A program made the translations under genes and the position numbers. The notes beneath the pieces are model-generated. The model did not search any database. It worked only from the letters and a program-made list of their open reading frames with translations, and was not told the origin of the DNA. 64,000 bases of DNA from Streptomyces sp. NBC_01451 (lineage in GTDB: Bacteria > Actinomycetota > Actinomycetes > Streptomycetales > Streptomycetaceae), in the NCBI RefSeq assembly GCF_036227485.1, contig NZ_CP109479.1, positions 3,844,001-3,908,000 of the forward strand, given 5' to 3'. This document shows positions 27,141 to 35,626 of this stretch, piece after piece (position 1 is the stretch's first letter; the number at the start of each line of letters is the position of its first letter).

Positions 27141-28463
27141 GTGTGGTCTTCGTTTCGCGACATGGCACGTTTCCGGATGTACCCGACGAGCGAGCAGGAG
27201 CAGCAGATGCTGCTGCACTGCGCGCACGCCCGGTACGTCCACAACCTTGCCGTCGAGCAGCATGCACACTGGAAGCCGGGCCGCGGGTCCGCGCCCTCGT
27301 TCGCCGAGCAGTGCCGTCAGCTCACCGAGGCCCGGCGGGCGAGCGAGTGGTTGGCGGCGGGAAACGCGGACGTGCAGCAGCAGGCGCTCAAGGACTTCGC
27401 CACGGCCAAGAGCGCTCGTTTCACGTCCGGGTTCGGTGAACCGACCTGGCGCAAGAAGTTCGCGCATGAGGGTTTCCGTGTCATCGGCACCGACCATGCG
27501 CCCGAGCATCACGACGACGGCACGCCGAAGCTGAACGCGAGGACCGGCCGACAGGTCATGGGCCGCTCAGTGGTCGTGCGGAAGCTGAACCGGCGCTGGG
27601 CGCAGGTCAAGGTGCCCGGCTGCGGCTGGGTCCGCTTTCGCCTCAGCATCAGCGGCAAGCGCGCGCAACTGCCGGACGCGAAGACGTTCAGGGTGACCTT
27701 CCGCAACGGGCAGTGGCATGCGGCATTCGCCGTCGTCCCCGACCCGGTGCCCGCGCCCGGCACGGACACGGTCATCGGCATCGACCGCGGCATCACCGTA
27801 ACCGTCGCCCTCTCCGATGGGCGGAAACCGAACTGCCCGCAGCTCACCGCCCGGGAACGCGCCCAGCTCCGCAAGCACCAGCGGCGCGCCGCCCGCGCAA
27901 CCAAGGCCAGTGAACGGAAGACAGCCGAGTACGGGAAGGCCGCGAAGCTCAAGGCACGGGAGGCGAACCGCCGCAAGGACTGGTGCGAGAAGACCAGCGC
28001 CCTGCTCGCCCGCACCGGTGACCTGATCCGCTTCGAAAAGCTGGACATCAGGAACATGACCCGTTCCGCGAAGGGCACGGTGGAGCAGCCCGGCAGGAAC
28101 GTGGCGCAGAAGGCCGGGCTGAACCGAGGCATCCTCGCCCAGGGCTGGGGCCTGTTGCGGCAGCGCACCGGACACAGGGCCCCCGGCCGGGTCGAGGACG
28201 TGCCCGCCCCGTACACAAGTCTGCGGTGCAGTGCCTGCGGGTGGATCGACAAGAACTCGCGCAAGAGCCAAGCCGAGTTCGTCCGTTCCTCCTGCGGTTT
28301 CACCTGCAACGCGGACACCAACGCAGCAGCCAACGTCGCGGCAGGACAGGGCGGGGTCCCCCGCCCCCGGCGAACAGCCGGTGCCGGAGGGACGACACCG
28401 CCCACGCGGTCGAAGAACGTCCGTGAACCTCAATCCAAACCGGTTGAAATCCCCCTCTTTTAA
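27141..28463 (+). CDS. tnpB: TnpB-family RNA-guided nuclease / OrfB transposase, zinc ribbon damaged
   Basis: About 440 aa from GTG 27141 (alternative ATG 27162). The N-terminal helix-turn-helix-like domain starts FRMYPTSEQEQQMLLHCAHARYVHN in short segments. The RuvC-like triad is present: Asp215 (VIGIDRGI), Glu299 (RFEKLD) and Asp392 (CNADTNAAANV). The zinc ribbon between RuvC II and III should have two CxxC pairs. The first is intact (CSAC), but the third cysteine is Arg (EFVRSSCG), explicable by one TGT-to-CGT change. TnpB proteins cut DNA guided by an RNA from the element's right end. Activity of this copy is doubtful. Confidence 0.82.
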   Translation: MWSSFRDMARFRMYPTSEQEQQMLLHCAHARYVHNLAVEQHAHWKPGRGSAPSFAEQCRQLTEARRASEWLAAGNADVQQQALKDFATAKSARFTSGFGEPTWRKKFAHEGFRVIGTDHAPEHHDDGTPKLNARTGRQVMGRSVVVRKLNRRWAQVKVPGCGWVRFRLSISGKRAQLPDAKTFRVTFRNGQWHAAFAVVPDPVPAPGTDTVIGIDRGITVTVALSDGRKPNCPQLTARERAQLRKHQRRAARATKASERKTAEYGKAAKLKAREANRRKDWCEKTSALLARTGDLIRFEKLDIRNMTRSAKGTVEQPGRNVAQKAGLNRGILAQGWGLLRQRTGHRAPGRVEDVPAPYTSLRCSACGWIDKNSRKSQAEFVRSSCGFTCNADTNAAANVAAGQGGVPRPRRTAGAGGTTPPTRSKNVREPQSKPVEIPLF

Positions 28464-28476
28464 AAGGAGGGGGAGG
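28300..28476 (+). ncRNA. candidate omega (right-end) RNA of the tnpB element
   Basis: In IS200/IS605 elements the guide RNA scaffold is transcribed from the 3' end of tnpB to the right end, with the guide taken from flanking DNA. Here the scaffold would end at the hairpin 28451-28474, and the guide would begin near 28480 in the pmt leader. The limits are inferred from family behaviour. Confidence 0.35.
28451..28474 (+). repeat. right-end hairpin of the tnpB element
   Basis: CCCCCTC and GAGGGGG pair with an inner TTTT/AAAA stem. The tnpB stop codon (28461-28463) lies in the loop region, so the last residues of TnpB are encoded by the structure. Confidence 0.75.
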
Positions 28477-28506
28477 ATGTCAAGGGACTCACACAGAGCT
28501 GTTCCC

Positions 28507-28518
28507 TACGATGGCGCG
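28507..28518 (+). promoter_or_regulatory. candidate leaderless promoter of pmt
   Basis: TACGAT at 28507-28512 fits a -10 box and is followed by 6 nt before GTG 28519, which lacks a ribosome site. The -35 zone (about 28484-28489) touches the right end of the tnpB element, so the insertion may have replaced upstream promoter sequence. Confidence 0.5.
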
Positions 28519-30261
28519 GTGACCAGTACCGCGCCCTCCACGGACATCCGGCAAAGCGCCCCCTCGCCAGAGCAGCGCCCGGGGTGGCAGCAGCGGCTGC
28601 GCCGATACGGATACACGGCCAGGCCGAGAAGCGATGTCCGGGACCGGCTGGTGCCGCCGTACACCGAGCCGAGCCCCCGACTGTGGGCGACCCTCGGGGT
28701 GCCGCCGGCCCTCTCCGACCGGATCACGCGCTGGTCCGGCTGGGGCGGCCCGCTGCTGGTGACGCTGCTCGCGGGCGTGCTGCGCTTCTGGGACCTGGGC
28801 AGTCCGAAGCGGGTGATGTTCGACGAGACGTACTACGCGAAGGACGCGTGGGGGCTCATCCACCGCGGCTTCGAGGTCAACTGGGACAAGGACGTCAACA
28901 ACCTGATCCTGAAGACCGACGGGCATGTGGCGATCCCGACGGACCCGGCCTATGTCGTGCATCCGCCCGTCGGCAAGTACGTCATCGGGCTCGGCGAATG
29001 GATGTTCGGGTTCAATCCGTTCGGCTGGCGCTTCATGACGGCACTGCTGGGCACGCTGTCGATCCTGATCCTGTGCCGCGTCGGCCGGCGCATCTTCCGC
29101 TCCACCTTCCTGGGCTGCCTGGCGGGCACGCTGATGGCCGTGGACGGCCTGGCCTTCGTGATGAGCCGCACCTCGCTCCTCGACGGCGTCCTTCAGTTCT
29201 TCGTCCTCGCCGCCTTCGGCTGCCTGGTCGTCGACCGCGACAGGGCCCGCGAACAACTGGCGGCAGCGCTCCCACCGGACGCCGACGGCGTCGTACGGCC
29301 GGACGCGCACATCGCCGAGACGACGCGCTTCGGCTTCCGCCCCTGGCGCTGGCTCGCGGGCCTGATGCTGGGCCTGGCCATCGGCACAAAGTGGAACGGC
29401 CTCTACATCCTGATCGCGTTCTGTGTGATGGCGGTGCTGTGGGACGTCGGCACCCGCAAGGTCGCCGGCGCCCGCCACCCGTACGAGGCGGTCCTCAAGC
29501 GCGACCTGGGCTGGGCGTTCCTGGCGACGGTCCCGGTGGCGATCTTCACGTACATCCTGTCCTGGACGGCCTGGATCCTCTCCCCCTCGGACGGCACCGG
29601 CGGCTACTACCGCAACTGGGCGGCCACCGAGGGCAAGGGCAGCGACTGGTCCTGGCTGTTCCCCGACTGGTGGCGCAGCCTCTGGCACTACGAACACGCG
29701 GTGTACGAGTTCCACGTGGGCCTGCACACCCCGCACAACTACCAGTCGAACCCCTGGAGTTGGCTGGTCCTGGGCCGCCCGGTCTCGTTCTTCTACGAGT
29801 CCCCCGAGCCCGGCACGGGCGGCTGCCCCGCCAACTCGGGCGAGCAGTGCGCCCGCGAGGTCCTGGCCCTCGGCACGCCCCTCCTGTGGTGGGCGGCCTG
29901 CTTCGCGGTCCTGTACGTCCTGTACCGCTGGCTGTTCCGGCGCGACTGGCGGGCGGGCGCCATCGCCTGCGGGATCGCGGCGGGCTACGCCCCCTGGTTC
30001 ATGTACCAGGAGCGCACGATCTTCTTCTTCTACGCGATCGTCTTCCTGCCCTTCCTCTGCCTGGCCGTGGCGATGATGATCGGCGCGATCGTCGGCCCAC
30101 CGGGTTCGAGCGAACGCCGCCGGGTCGCGGGGGCGGCGGGCGCGGGCGTGCTGGTGCTGCTGATCGCCTGGAACTTCGTCTACTTCTGGCCCCTGTACAC
30201 GGGGACGGCGATTCCCATCGACTCCTGGCGTTCACGTATGTGGCTGGACACCTGGGTCTAG
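28519..30261 (+). CDS. pmt: dolichyl-phosphate-mannose--protein mannosyltransferase (Pmt)
   Basis: A 580-aa polytopic GT39 enzyme that transfers mannose from polyprenyl phosphate to Ser/Thr of exported proteins. The catalytic Asp-Glu pair is in MFDETYYAKDAW within the first external loop. About ten hydrophobic helices follow, including the IGTKWNGLY segment and the C-terminal four-TMD domain. Pmt is needed for protein O-glycosylation and phage phiC31 reception in S. coelicolor. GTG 28519 was chosen because a -10 element precedes it directly; ATG 28477 inside the element end is a weaker alternative. Confidence 0.92.
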   Translation: MTSTAPSTDIRQSAPSPEQRPGWQQRLRRYGYTARPRSDVRDRLVPPYTEPSPRLWATLGVPPALSDRITRWSGWGGPLLVTLLAGVLRFWDLGSPKRVMFDETYYAKDAWGLIHRGFEVNWDKDVNNLILKTDGHVAIPTDPAYVVHPPVGKYVIGLGEWMFGFNPFGWRFMTALLGTLSILILCRVGRRIFRSTFLGCLAGTLMAVDGLAFVMSRTSLLDGVLQFFVLAAFGCLVVDRDRAREQLAAALPPDADGVVRPDAHIAETTRFGFRPWRWLAGLMLGLAIGTKWNGLYILIAFCVMAVLWDVGTRKVAGARHPYEAVLKRDLGWAFLATVPVAIFTYILSWTAWILSPSDGTGGYYRNWAATEGKGSDWSWLFPDWWRSLWHYEHAVYEFHVGLHTPHNYQSNPWSWLVLGRPVSFFYESPEPGTGGCPANSGEQCAREVLALGTPLLWWAACFAVLYVLYRWLFRRDWRAGAIACGIAAGYAPWFMYQERTIFFFYAIVFLPFLCLAVAMMIGAIVGPPGSSERRRVAGAAGAGVLVLLIAWNFVYFWPLYTGTAIPIDSWRSRMWLDTWV

Positions 30262-30361
30262 TCACTCTTCGGACAAGAGTTGGGACAAGAGACGGAAACA
30301 CCCCCCACAGCAGTCCCTCAGGCCACTTACAGTGCAATGGCCAACGGGGAGGGGAACACCC

Positions 30362-31993
30362 ATGCGTAAGGGAGCGAAGGCCGCCATCGTCGGAACCGTG
30401 TTCACGGTGATGGTCGGCGGGGCCGGCTACGGCGCGTTCAACGTCGTGTCCGCGCTCAGCGAGGACAGCGGTGCGGAGAGCGTGAAGACCGGGCCGCCGT
30501 CGAAGGACGAGATAGCGGAGACCAGCGAGAAGTTCTTCGCGGCCTGGGAGAAGGGGCAGGCGCGGGCCGCCGCCGACCTCACCGACAACGCCGCGCCGGC
30601 CGCCACGCTGATCAGCGACTACAAGGCGACCGCGCACATCACCGGGGTGAAGATCACCCCCGGAACGCCCACCGGAGCCACCGTGCCGTTCTCGGTGAAG
30701 GCCACGGTGTCCTTCCGGGGCAAGAGCAAGCCGCTCGCCTACACCAGCAGCCTGACGATCGTCCGGGGTACGACGACCGGGCGGGCGCTGGTCGACTGGA
30801 AGCCGTCGGTCCTGCATCCCGGCCTCAAGGCCGTCGGGGACGCGCTGGTCACCGGGGAGGCCGCGAGCCCGCCGATCGAGGCCGTGGACCGGGACGGCAA
30901 GGTCCTGACGAAGGAGAAGTACCCGTCCCTCGGGCCGATCCTGGACACCCTGCGGGCGCGCTACGGCGACAAGGCGGGCGGTACGCCGGGCATCGAGCTG
31001 ATGGTCCGGCACGCCGACACCAACATCGCCGACACCTCGCTGCTGACCCTCGCCGAGGGCACCCCGGGCAAGCTGGAGACGACGCTGAGCGCGAGCGCGC
31101 AGGCCGCCGCCGAGAAGGCGGTGCTGAAGTTCTCCGAGTCGTCCGTGGTCGCCGTACAGCCGAGCACCGGTGAGGTGCTGGCGGTCGCCAACCACCGCGG
31201 GGACCAGTTCAACGCGGCCTTCGAGGGCACGCTGGCGCCGGGCTCCACGATGAAGATCGTCACGGCGGCGATGCTGATAGACAACGGCGTCACGTCGATG
31301 AACGGCCCGGCGCCCTGCACATCGACGGCCATCTGGCAGAGCCAGACCTTCAGCAACCTCAAGGGCATGGCACCGAACGAGAACGCCACCCTCGCCAACG
31401 ACTTCATGCGTTCCTGCAACACCGGTTTCATCAAGCTGATCGACGGCACCAAGGCGAACCCCCTCACCGACGAGTCGCTGACGACCGAGGCCCAGGAACG
31501 GTTCGGGCTCGGGCAGGACAACTGGAAGACCGGGATCACCTCGTTCGACGGCAGCGTCCCCGCCTCCCCCGGTCCGGACCGCGCGGCCAACGCGATCGGG
31601 CAGGGCCAGGTCCAGATGAGCCCGCTGAACATGGCGTCGGTGACGGCGACGGCGATCACGGGCGAGTTCCGGCAGCCGTACCTCGTCTCGCCCGACCTGG
31701 ACAACCGTGAGCTGGCGACGGCGAAGGGCCTGCCGGCGAGCACATCCGCGCAGCTCAAGGAGATGATGCGGATGACGGCGACCCAGGGCACCGCGGCGCA
31801 GGCCATGGCCGGGCTGAGCGGCGACATCGGGGCGAAGACGGGGTCCGCCGAGGTCGACGGGCAGACGAAGTCCAACAGCTGGTTCACCGGGTTCCGGGGC
31901 GACATCGCGGCGGCGGCCATGACCCAGGAGGGCGGCCACGGCGGCGACGCGGCCGGGCCGATTGTCGCAGCCGTGCTACGGACAGGTGGCTGA
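30362..31993 (+). CDS. class B penicillin-binding protein (first of two)
   Basis: A 543-aa D,D-transpeptidase anchored by one N-terminal helix (VGTVFTVMVGGAGYGAF). Residues 50-170 form an NTF2-like MecA_N domain. The transpeptidase domain has Ser295-x2-Lys298 (GSTMK), Ser351-Cys-Asn353 and Lys492-Thr-Gly. ATG 30362 follows a GGGGAGGGG site. It crosslinks peptidoglycan outside the membrane. A close paralogue follows at 32093 and ssgE beyond it; SsgA-like proteins are known to steer PBP activity in sporulation, which gives a plausible role. Confidence 0.9.
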   Translation: MRKGAKAAIVGTVFTVMVGGAGYGAFNVVSALSEDSGAESVKTGPPSKDEIAETSEKFFAAWEKGQARAAADLTDNAAPAATLISDYKATAHITGVKITPGTPTGATVPFSVKATVSFRGKSKPLAYTSSLTIVRGTTTGRALVDWKPSVLHPGLKAVGDALVTGEAASPPIEAVDRDGKVLTKEKYPSLGPILDTLRARYGDKAGGTPGIELMVRHADTNIADTSLLTLAEGTPGKLETTLSASAQAAAEKAVLKFSESSVVAVQPSTGEVLAVANHRGDQFNAAFEGTLAPGSTMKIVTAAMLIDNGVTSMNGPAPCTSTAIWQSQTFSNLKGMAPNENATLANDFMRSCNTGFIKLIDGTKANPLTDESLTTEAQERFGLGQDNWKTGITSFDGSVPASPGPDRAANAIGQGQVQMSPLNMASVTATAITGEFRQPYLVSPDLDNRELATAKGLPASTSAQLKEMMRMTATQGTAAQAMAGLSGDIGAKTGSAEVDGQTKSNSWFTGFRGDIAAAAMTQEGGHGGDAAGPIVAAVLRTGG

Positions 31994-32092
31994 ACTCACC
32001 CGCACAGTACGGGACTCTAGGGTGGTCGTTGTCGTTGAGGTGTAGGTGAGGGCAACGGGGACCCTGGGGATTACCGCGGAGGATCGGGAGCT

Positions 32093-33790
32093 GTGGGCAA
32101 GAGGGGCAAGAAGAAGGCCGTCGCCGAGCGACGGAGTGCACCGAGGACCAGGCCCGCCGTGATCGGCGGGATGATCGCCGTGGTCGTCGGCGGCGCCGGT
32201 CTCGGCGTCTACGCGCTGTACGGCGGCGGAGCGGCGGCCGAGGACGGCTCCTCGACGGCCACGACGGCCGACCGGAAGCCGTCGGTGCCGACCGGCCCAG
32301 TGTCCGCGACGCAGGTCAAGGCGGTCGCCGCACAGTTCCTGACGGCCTGGCAGACGGGCCGGGTCACCCAGGCGGCAGCCGCGACGAACGACACGACCAG
32401 GGCGGCCACCACCCTCCTCACCGGCTACACCAAGGACGCCCACATCACCGGCGTCACGATCACCCCGGGCACGGCGACGGGCGCCAAGGTCCCCTTCACC
32501 GTGAAGGGCACGGTGACGTACGGCGGCACGAGCAAGCCGCTCACGTACAAGAGCGCCCTGACCGTGGTCCGTCGTACGTCCGACGGGAAACCGCTGGTCG
32601 ACTGGCACGCGTCCGTCGTCCACCCCGACCTGGCCGACGGCGACAGGCTCCTCACCGGGGAGGCCGGCACCCCGCCGATCAAGGCCGTCGACCGGGACGG
32701 CGGTGAGCTGACGCTCGCCAAGTACCCGTCGCTGGGCACGGTCCTGGACAGCCTCCGGGAGAAGTACGGCAAGAAGGCCGGCGGCAAGGCGGGCATCGAG
32801 CTTCGGGTCGTGCGCGGTACGGCGTCCAAGGCGGCGAAGTCGGCGGACAAGACGCTGCTGGAGCTGAGCAAGGGCACACCGGGCACCGTGAAGACGACAC
32901 TGAGCCCGGCCCTTCAGGCGGCGGCGGAGGCAGAGGTCGCGAAGAAGGCGAAGTCGTCGGTGGTGCTGCTGCGTCCGTCGACGGGCGAGATCCTGGCGGT
33001 GGCGAACCAGTCGCACGGCTTCAACACCGCGTTCCAGGGCTCGTTGGCGCCGGGTTCGACGATGAAGGTCGTCACGTCGTCGCTGCTCATCGAGAAGGGG
33101 CTGGCGTCACCGGACAAGGCGCACCCGTGCCCGAAGTACTCGACGTACGGCGGCTGGAAGTTCCAGAACGACGACGAGTTCGAGATCAAGGGCGGCACGT
33201 TCAAGGCGAGCTTCGCGCGCTCCTGCAACACGGCCTTCATCAGCCAGGCGAAGGAACTCGACGACGACAGCCTGACCAAGCAGGCGCAGCAGGTGTTCGG
33301 CCTCGGCATGGACAACTGGGCGGTCGGCGTCTCGACCTTCGACGGCTCGGTGCCGGTGCAGTCGCAGGCGCAGATGGCGGCGTCGCTGATCGGGCAGGGC
33401 GGGGTGCGGATGAACCCGCTGAACATGGCGTCGGTGGCGGCGACCGTGGAGTCCGGGGTGTTCCGGCAGCCGTACCTGGTCTCGGCGGAGGTGGACGGCC
33501 GCACGCTGGCCACCGCGTCCCGGACGATGTCGTCGTCGACGCTGTCGCAACTGCGTGAACTGATGCAGTACACGGCGGCGTACGGGACGGCGGCGGAGGC
33601 GATGGCCGGTCTGGGCCCGGACTACGGGGCGAAGACGGGATCGGCCGAGGTCGACGGCCAGGAGAAGCCGAACGGCTGGTTCACGGCGTACCGGGGAGAC
33701 CTGGCGGGCGCGGGCGTGGTCGTGCAGGGCGGACACGGGGGAAGCACGGCGGGCCCGATCGTCGCGGCCCTGCTGAAGGCGGGTTCCTGA
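32093..33790 (+). CDS. class B penicillin-binding protein (second of two)
   Basis: A 565-aa paralogue of the preceding PBP. It has a basic N-terminus (GKRGKKK), one membrane helix (AVIGGMIAVVVGGAGLGVY), a MecA_N-like domain with the shared HITGVTITPGTATGAKVPF pattern in pieces, and the transpeptidase domain. Catalytic motifs are Ser322-x2-Lys325, Ser377-Cys-Asn379 and Lys514-Thr-Gly. GTG 32093 follows GGAGGATCGGGAGCT. About 100 bp separate the two PBP genes, so the second may have its own promoter. Both appear active by motif. Confidence 0.9.
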   Translation: MGKRGKKKAVAERRSAPRTRPAVIGGMIAVVVGGAGLGVYALYGGGAAAEDGSSTATTADRKPSVPTGPVSATQVKAVAAQFLTAWQTGRVTQAAAATNDTTRAATTLLTGYTKDAHITGVTITPGTATGAKVPFTVKGTVTYGGTSKPLTYKSALTVVRRTSDGKPLVDWHASVVHPDLADGDRLLTGEAGTPPIKAVDRDGGELTLAKYPSLGTVLDSLREKYGKKAGGKAGIELRVVRGTASKAAKSADKTLLELSKGTPGTVKTTLSPALQAAAEAEVAKKAKSSVVLLRPSTGEILAVANQSHGFNTAFQGSLAPGSTMKVVTSSLLIEKGLASPDKAHPCPKYSTYGGWKFQNDDEFEIKGGTFKASFARSCNTAFISQAKELDDDSLTKQAQQVFGLGMDNWAVGVSTFDGSVPVQSQAQMAASLIGQGGVRMNPLNMASVAATVESGVFRQPYLVSAEVDGRTLATASRTMSSSTLSQLRELMQYTAAYGTAAEAMAGLGPDYGAKTGSAEVDGQEKPNGWFTAYRGDLAGAGVVVQGGHGGSTAGPIVAALLKAGS

Positions 33791-33797
33791 TCGGCCC

Positions 33798-33915
33798 GGA
33801 CGGCACCTCCCCAGCACCGACCCACATCTCCACCACCGGACGGTAGCCCTTCAGCGCCGGCCCGCGTCTCCACCACCGGACGGCACCTCTCCAGCGCCGG
33901 CCCGCGTCTCCAGCC
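33798..33915. repeat. 40-bp tandem repeat, three copies
   Basis: Units start at 33798, 33838 and 33878, each beginning GGACGG and ending in CTCCACCACC or a variant. Copies 2 and 3 are most alike. The array starts 7 bp after the PBP stop and merges into the dispersed repeat that follows. Confidence 0.85.
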
Positions 33916-34000
33916 CGTCCGGCGCTTGAGGACTAGGCCCGTTCAGGGCCGTAGGGGGGTCTGGGGGCGCAGCCCCCAGAGGGGACCCCACTGGGGGCTG
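33916..34000. repeat. Streptomyces dispersed intergenic repeat with hairpins
   Basis: The stretch has CCGTCCGGCGCTTGAGGAC, a small hairpin (GGCCC/GGGCC, 33936-33950) and a stronger one (CTGGGGGC/GCCCCCAG, 33961-33979). I recall this motif string from many Streptomyces intergenic regions. It can terminate transcription from the PBP genes and from ssgE. Confidence 0.65.
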
Positions 34001-34042
34001 GGATGGGACGGGTAAGGGCGGCGGGGGCGAGAAAACCCGACG

Positions 34043-34405
34043 TCAGCTACTCACCCGCGCCCCCGCCATATACGTACGCCGCAAGAACCTCGTCAGAGCC
34101 TTCGTCTCGAACTGCACCACCGACACACCACCCGCCGAGTGGAACTCGACCACCGCCTGCACGCGCCCGCACGGCCACACCCGCACCTCCCCCGATCCCA
34201 CCGGCGCCCGCAGCCCCTCCTCCAGGAGGGACCGCGAGAACGTCCACTCGTGCGGACCGGGCAGGCCGATGCGGACGGCGCGCGGATCCGCGTCCGGGTC
34301 GTAGCGCAGGACGACGGGGACGGCGTCGCGGTCGTCCCGGTCGTCGTGGTCGTCCGGGGTGGCCGTGACGATATGGGCTCGCGCGTACTGCTCGACTACG
34401 GACAT
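34043..34405 (-). CDS. ssgE: SsgA-like sporulation/cell division protein SsgE
   Basis: A 120-aa SALP. The core matches the family: VVLRYDPDADPRAVRIG, WTFSRSLLEEGL, a GSGEVRVWPCG turn, then FETKALTRFLRRTY. An Asp/Arg/His run at residues 18-27 is unusual. SALPs are unique to morphologically complex actinomycetes and guide PBPs and FtsZ during sporulation septation; SsgE has been linked to correct spore release. The symbol rests on family plus its position next to two PBPs and the nickel transporter, as in S. coelicolor. AAGGGG lies 8 nt before the ATG. Confidence 0.85.
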   Translation of the reverse strand: MSVVEQYARAHIVTATPDDHDDRDDRDAVPVVLRYDPDADPRAVRIGLPGPHEWTFSRSLLEEGLRAPVGSGEVRVWPCGRVQAVVEFHSAGGVSVVQFETKALTRFLRRTYMAGARVSS

Positions 34406-34517
34406 CGGACGGCCCCTTACGCTGCGTGACCTGTGCAGAAGCTATGAATCCGCTTCCACTTCCTCTCCAATGTCGCATATTTTCCCAAATACGCAGCAAA
34501 CTGCTTTCAGATCGCTC

Positions 34518-34534
34518 TTGCGAGGAGTTCGCAA
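34518..34534 (+). promoter_or_regulatory. Nur (nickel uptake regulator) box ahead of the nickel transporter
   Basis: TTGCGA (34518-34523), a 5-nt spacer and TCGCAA (34529-34534) form a perfect inverted repeat. The S. coelicolor Nur consensus is TTGCAA-N5-TTGCAA, so spacing matches and two bases per half differ symmetrically. The left half coincides with a -35-like TTGCGA; TATCAT at 34543-34548 is a matching -10, 6 nt before the GTG. Nickel-loaded Nur bound here would block polymerase. Confidence 0.7.
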
Positions 34535-34542
34535 CAAGCCAC

Positions 34543-34554
34543 TATCATCGAACG
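34543..34554 (+). promoter_or_regulatory. candidate leaderless promoter of nikMN
   Basis: TATCAT (34543-34548) serves as -10, with TTGCGA at 34518-34523 as -35 after a 19-nt spacer. The GTG at 34555 follows 6 nt after the -10 and has no Shine-Dalgarno site. Confidence 0.5.
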
Positions 34555-35625
34555 GTGCATGTGCCTGATGGATTCATCAACGCCCCCGTCTCCGTAGCGG
34601 CCGGAGTCGTCGCCGCGGGCGCCGTCGCCATGAGCCTGCGCGGTGCCCGACGCGAACTGGACGAACGGATCGCGCCGCTCGCCGGTCTGGTGGCCGCGTT
34701 CATCTTCGCCGTGCAGATGCTGAACTTCCCGGTCGCGGCCGGGACCAGCGGACATCTGCTCGGCGGCGCACTGGCCGCGATACTCGTGGGCCCCTGCACA
34801 GGGGTCCTGTGCGTGTCCGTCGTCCTGCTCATGCAGGGCATCCTCTTCGCGGACGGCGGCCTCACCGCGCTCGGCGTGAACATCACGGTCATGGCCGTCG
34901 TGACGACCGTCGTCGCCTACGCCGTCTTCCGCGGACTGGTCAAGGTGCTCCCCAGGAAGCGGCGGTCCGTCACCGTCTCCGCCTTCGTCGCCGCCGGACT
35001 CTCCGTACCGGCCGCCGCCCTCGCCTTCACCCTCGTCTACGCCGTCGGCGGCACGACGGACGTCCCGATCGGCCGGGTCCTCACCGCCATGGTCGGCGTG
35101 CACGTCCTGATCGGGCTCGGCGAGGCCGCGATCACCGCCTTCACGGTCGGCGCCGTCATCGCCGTACGACCGGACCTCGTGTACGGCGCCCGCGGCCTGA
35201 CCCGGAAGCTCCAGCTGCGCGTCAACGGCGAACTGGTGGACGCGGCGCCCGAGCCGCAGCCCGCGTCCCCCGCCCTCGCCCCCTCCCACCGCACCCGCAA
35301 CGTCTGGCTCACCGGCCTCGCCGCGTCCCTCGTCCTCGCCGGGGGCGTGAGCTTCTACGCCTCCGCCAGCCCCGACGGCCTGGAGAAGGTCGCCGCCGAC
35401 AAGGGCATCGACGCCAAGGTCGAGGACCACGCCGCCGCCGACTCCCCGCTCGCCGACTACTCCGTCGAGGGCATCACCGACGGGCGGCTCTCCGGCGGCC
35501 TCGCCGGTGTGATCGGCGTCGGCGCCACGATCGTCGCCGGGACCGGCGTCTTCTGGGCGGTGCGCAGGCGCCGTAGCGACGGGGACGCCCCGGCCGCCTC
35601 CGTCACCCCGCGCGCGAGCGTCTGA
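34555..35625 (+). CDS. nikMN: ECF nickel transporter substrate subunit, NikM-NikN fusion
   Basis: A 356-aa membrane protein. The N-terminal 210 residues are CbiM/NikM-like. It starts VHVPDGFINAP, with His2 and the free N-terminus expected to coordinate the metal, and continues through six or seven helices with SGHLLGGALAAILVGP. The C-terminal part is a NikN/PDGLE domain with SPDGLEKVAADKG and a last membrane helix. A Nur-like box over the promoter argues for nickel rather than cobalt. It is followed directly by the Q and O subunits. Confidence 0.85.
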   Translation: MHVPDGFINAPVSVAAGVVAAGAVAMSLRGARRELDERIAPLAGLVAAFIFAVQMLNFPVAAGTSGHLLGGALAAILVGPCTGVLCVSVVLLMQGILFADGGLTALGVNITVMAVVTTVVAYAVFRGLVKVLPRKRRSVTVSAFVAAGLSVPAAALAFTLVYAVGGTTDVPIGRVLTAMVGVHVLIGLGEAAITAFTVGAVIAVRPDLVYGARGLTRKLQLRVNGELVDAAPEPQPASPALAPSHRTRNVWLTGLAASLVLAGGVSFYASASPDGLEKVAADKGIDAKVEDHAAADSPLADYSVEGITDGRLSGGLAGVIGVGATIVAGTGVFWAVRRRRSDGDAPAASVTPRASV

Positions 35626-35626
35626 G

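Larger units (their letters stand above)
27100..28485 (+). mobile_element. IS1341-like (IS200/IS605 family) element with tnpB only
   Basis: The region holds a tnpB-like gene without tnpA. Its right end is a hairpin in the last codons of the gene, followed by GGAGGATGTCAAG, as in other Streptomyces elements of this group that I recall. No terminal inverted repeats or target duplication are expected. The left end cannot be fixed from sequence; 27100 is approximate. It is inserted between rsmI and pmt. Confidence 0.7.

Noticed and set aside
34518..34557. A cobalamin riboswitch ahead of the transporter operon
   Set aside because: The promoter is predicted to be leaderless, and no B12-box-like sequence or room for the fold is present.
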